From Notolepis coatsorum (lineage: Eukaryota; Chordata; Actinopteri; Aulopiformes; Paralepididae): 64,000 nt of DNA. This document shows positions 61,356 through 64,000 of this stretch, piece after piece. The translations under genes and the position numbers were made by a program. Positions within the stretch are counted from its first letter, which is position 1, and each line of letters opens with the position of its first letter. The stretch covers positions 57,231,028-57,295,027 of the forward strand of contig OZ020592.1 of the NCBI GenBank assembly GCA_963971535.1, given 5' to 3'. The notes under the pieces are model-generated. The model ran no database searches and was not told the origin of the DNA. It worked only from the letters and a program-made list of their open reading frames with translations.

Positions 61356-63464
61356 CTACAAAGTCAGTGGGTCATGGTCGTCATCAGGGGAGTCAGGGAG
61401 CTCCGGCAACTCTATCAGCTTCGCCACAGGTCGGGTGTAAGTCCGCCGTTGGACTATGACTTCTGCCGCTCTGACCTTCCCATCGGCACCAGTAATCACT
61501 CTTCTCACGCGGCCGGCCGGCCACGTAGCTCGGGGTAGTGACTGGTCTATGATCATAATGACTGTGTCCACCTTCAGGTTGTCCCTGTCCTTTACCCACT
61601 TCTGACGGGCTGGAAGGGATGGTAGGTAGCTTAGGAGGAAGCGGGCCCAAGACTGGTCGATCTGTGCTTGGTTGTGTCTCCACATCCTCCGTCCGTTCCT
61701 CTCGTTCTGTCTGTACACCGTCTGAGGAGGGGCCGGGTCCGGCCGCACCATCAAGAGGTAGTTTGGGGTGCTGGGTTCGAGGTCAGCTACGTCGCTTGGA
61801 GCGTAGCTGAGGGGGGTGGAGTTCGGAACTCCCTCTTCTTGAGCCCACGGTTCTCTCACAGGCATCGCGTCTAATGTCCATAGCCTCTCAACGGGCTGTA
61901 CGAGAGAGTGGCCTGTGTCGCTCACCTTTGTGTAAAGGCAGCGTGTGGACGTTGGTTGGCTGGCAGGTCCGTAGAGGGGGCCCTGGAGCGTCCACCCCAG
62001 TCGGGTCTTAACCGCGGCTGGGCATCCTTTGGGTCCGATGTGGGCCGCCTCGATTGGGACAATGAGGTCCGCGTGGTCGGAGCCTATGAGCAGGGTCGGT
62101 GTGGCGCCGTCGATGAGCGGTATAGGCAGTCTGCGTAGGTGCGCGTACTTCTCCATCAGCTGTGGGATGGGGTAGTCGTAGCTTGACAGACCTATGTCAT
62201 GGCTTGTAAATGCATTAGTGATGCTGTATCGCTTCTCGGGCTGCTCGACCGCTGCTATTGTGAATGAGACGTTTTCTCCCTTTATGGTCTTTAGGTCTCG
62301 CTGAATCGTACGGATTGTCATTGTTTCTTCGGTACCCCGCAGGCCCAACTGGGCTGCGGCGGAAGCGAGGAGGAGAGTCTTTTCTGACCCGTCGTCGAGG
62401 ACGGCGTAAGTGTCCAGGACCTTGTCCTCGTAGCTCAGGAGCACTCTGACCACCTTGATGAGTACTCGGGGGCTCCCATTATACGTGGGGTCGATGTGGA
62501 GCACTCCTGTTGGTGAGTTGCCTTGTAGGGCTAGTCTTCTCTTGTGGGCCTCACGCAGTGTATCGCAGTAAGCGGAGTCATGCGTGTTAGCCTTAAGCCG
62601 CTGATCCATTTCAGCGGGGGTCAGTGTCTTGTGGTCGTCGCACTGTGACAGCCAGTGTCCGCCGTGGCAGTAAAAACAGGTGATCTCCCATTCCTCTTTG
62701 GCGGGGGGGTTGAGGCTGGCCTGTGGTGACACCGACTCGGCCTGGTACATCACCGTGATGGGCCTACTTTGGTTTCCTGGTGGGCGTTTGTTGCTCTCAT
62801 GCAGGACTTCTAGGTGGGCGCCGTCACACTTGCCGCACCTTTTCTTGAGGCGGCACTCGGCTGCCATGTGGCCGCGCGCGCAGCGGCGTTTATCCTTAAG
62901 CCACTGACCTATTTCGGCTGTAGTTAGGTCTTTGAAGGCGTCGCACTGTGACAGCTGGTGTTCACTGTCACAGTACTGACAGACAGCCTTCCACTTCTCC
63001 TTGGCGTGGGGGTTGTGGCTCGTCTGCCGTGACACAGCCTCGGCCTGGTGCATCATGGTGACGGGCCGGCGGTTGTCGTTGAACCTTCTCGGTCCATCTT
63101 TAGGGTTAGAGCCACCCCACGCGAATGTGTCTATTCGTAGACTGCTGACCTCCCTAGCTAGGAAGTCAGCAAGGTCTAGGAGGGATGGTTCTGGGCCGTG
63201 GGGGTCACGGTGGTCTCTCTGCCGCCGAAAACGCTCTTGACGGGCTGGGGGGAGCTTCTCCAGTATCCGCTCCACGTTGGAATTGGCATATAGTTCATGT
63301 ATCCCCTTCTCTCCTTGTGACCCGAGCATCCCTACCAGGGATTGTACTTGTATAGATAGGTCATCTAGGGCTCTATTGTCTTTAGCTGGGGGGAGGCGGT
63401 CGATCTCCCGTATTTCTTGAATTACGTAGTCCCATACGCGTCCATAGCGCGCGTCGAGGGCCAC
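61356..63464 (-). CDS. BEL/Pao gag-protease fused to the pol C-terminal domain (RT/RNase H/integrase core deleted)
   Basis: The 702-residue frame has, in order: the gag C-terminal part (residues 1-125); two zinc-knuckle modules, CQYCDSEHQLSQC (about 160) and CFYCHGGHWLSQC (about 265); the A17-type aspartic protease with YAVLDDGSEKTLL (about 350) and GSDHADLIVP (about 460); then LWTLDAMP (about 530), which in complete elements stands just before reverse transcriptase. The protein passes directly to NSTPLSYAPSDV (about 548), the extreme end of integrase, and on to the BEL/Pao C-terminal domain (WARFLLSYLP, PRATWPAGRVRRV, RPVAKLIELPE). About 1000 residues usual for the family are missing without breaking the frame. 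The product could form particles and mature but could not copy or integrate itself. The true gag start is upstream in another frame. Confidence 0.88.
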   Translation of the reverse strand: MALDARYGRVWDYVIQEIREIDRLPPAKDNRALDDLSIQVQSLVGMLGSQGEKGIHELYANSNVERILEKLPPARQERFRRQRDHRDPHGPEPSLLDLADFLAREVSSLRIDTFAWGGSNPKDGPRRFNDNRRPVTMMHQAEAVSRQTSHNPHAKEKWKAVCQYCDSEHQLSQCDAFKDLTTAEIGQWLKDKRRCARGHMAAECRLKKRCGKCDGAHLEVLHESNKRPPGNQSRPITVMYQAESVSPQASLNPPAKEEWEITCFYCHGGHWLSQCDDHKTLTPAEMDQRLKANTHDSAYCDTLREAHKRRLALQGNSPTGVLHIDPTYNGSPRVLIKVVRVLLSYEDKVLDTYAVLDDGSEKTLLLASAAAQLGLRGTEETMTIRTIQRDLKTIKGENVSFTIAAVEQPEKRYSITNAFTSHDIGLSSYDYPIPQLMEKYAHLRRLPIPLIDGATPTLLIGSDHADLIVPIEAAHIGPKGCPAAVKTRLGWTLQGPLYGPASQPTSTRCLYTKVSDTGHSLVQPVERLWTLDAMPVREPWAQEEGVPNSTPLSYAPSDVADLEPSTPNYLLMVRPDPAPPQTVYRQNERNGRRMWRHNQAQIDQSWARFLLSYLPSLPARQKWVKDRDNLKVDTVIMIIDQSLPRATWPAGRVRRVITGADGKVRAAEVIVQRRTYTRPVAKLIELPELPDSPDDDHDPLTL

Positions 63465-64000
63465 CAGGGCATCAGAATGGGGGTTCTTGAGTTAGCATAT
63501 GCCAGCGCTATGTTATGCGCTCTGGGTACTTTAAGGTGCTTGAGGAGGATGGCATATTTATAGGACTCGTCATGTACCTCGGACATAATAGTCTCTAAAC
63601 ACATGCGTAGTTCAGTATACTGTGCTCTGTCCTCACGCGTAAAGTCTGGGAATGTGGGTGTCCCAATGTAAGATGCCATGGATGGCTGGGACACTGATGC
63701 GCGTAGGGGGAGAGGCCTCCTTGGCGAGTCTCCCCGTACGTGGGGTCGTGGGTTAGTGCTGGGTGGGAACCAGAGGCCGGGCCCCCAGGTACTGCTCCTC
63801 GGTGCTGACTGTTGGTTAAACTCACCCCTGGGTTGGGTCGGGGGTTCGTAACGCAGCGTCTCGGGGCTGAGGTCGGGGCTGTACTGTTCCTCCTGGTCCG
63901 AGATGGGTTTGTGCGTGTGGGCTTGATGTCCTCCCTCGTCCTCCGCTAGGTCTTGAAGTCTCTTAGTTAGTTTCTCGGCGACGTAGGCGGGATCTTCCCG
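63422..64000 (-). CDS. BEL/Pao gag, N-terminal part (partial, off the window edge)
   Basis: The minus strand is open from the window edge to about 63422 in one frame, with no start inside that is clearly the gag start. It encodes a polar stretch (EKLTKRLQDLAED, then Pro/Arg-rich) followed by a gag core with ASYIGTPTFPDFTREDRAQY. The frame must shift by one base near the C run at about 63480-63486 to continue into the 61356-63464 frame. This is either a disabling indel, a programmed shift or a sequencing error. Confidence 0.75.
   Translation of the reverse strand, partial: REDPAYVAEKLTKRLQDLAEDEGGHQAHTHKPISDQEEQYSPDLSPETLRYEPPTQPRGEFNQQSAPRSSTWGPGLWFPPSTNPRPHVRGDSPRRPLPLRASVSQPSMASYIGTPTFPDFTREDRAQYTELRMCLETIMSEVHDESYKYAILLKHLKVPRAHNIALAYANSRTPILMPWWPSTRAMDAYGTT

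Overview
The window looks like a piece of a teleost fish genome. The evidence is vertebrate-type spliced exons with GT-AG introns, tRNA-derived SINEs, L2-like LINEs, a BEL/Pao LTR retrotransposon, many hAT-type non-autonomous DNA elements, and very dense microsatellites and minisatellites. There is no bacterial or organellar content, no rRNA, and no bona fide tRNA gene. The species cannot be determined from the sequence.

One protein-coding gene is recognised with confidence. Six plus-strand exons at 4017-4128, 10558-10639, 15390-15470, 27935-28048, 29558-29649 and 34684-34864 join in phase without a stop. They encode the RhoGAP domain, from the arginine finger onward, and the following linker of a RICH-type Rho GTPase-activating protein, best matched to ARHGAP44 (RICH2). 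The BAR-domain exons should lie left of base 1. The C-terminal exons were not found and should lie to the right or in the sequence gap. The 662 coding bases are spread over about 31 kb, and almost everything else up to about 50 kb is intron.

Layout. 1-10 kb holds SINE and LINE pieces, two hAT elements with perfect 8-bp target duplications, a 16/10-bp minisatellite, and long GA and CA tracts. 10-17 kb holds exons B and C around a 4-kb nested hAT composite, and a minisatellite grown from inside a SINE. 17-20 kb is a dead L2-type LINE. 20.4-24.8 kb is an unrecognised 4-kb inverted-repeat element. 25-35 kb has piggyBac-like, hAT, Harbinger-like and SINE insertions nested in one another, with exons D-F. 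37.2-50.6 kb is one enormous minisatellite of 24/28-bp units with higher-order duplications, ending in a 200-N gap. 51-58 kb is mostly unique AT-rich DNA with SINEs, hairpin MITEs and microsatellites. At 58.5 kb there is a possible minus-strand exon of an unidentified gene. 59.7-64 kb is the 3' half of a minus-strand BEL/Pao element: a gag-protease frame fused directly to the C-terminal domain, with reverse transcriptase, RNase H and most of integrase missing.

The most unusual signals are: (1) the roughly 13.4-kb minisatellite and its 2.5-2.8-kb higher-order copies; (2) a SINE-derived tandem array that multiplies a sequence close to the CTCF core motif; (3) the unclassified 20.4-24.8-kb inverted-repeat element; (4) the BEL/Pao derivative with a clean in-frame loss of its enzymatic core and a duplicated zinc-knuckle module; and (5) microsatellites placed exactly where they could affect splicing of the ARHGAP44 exons.
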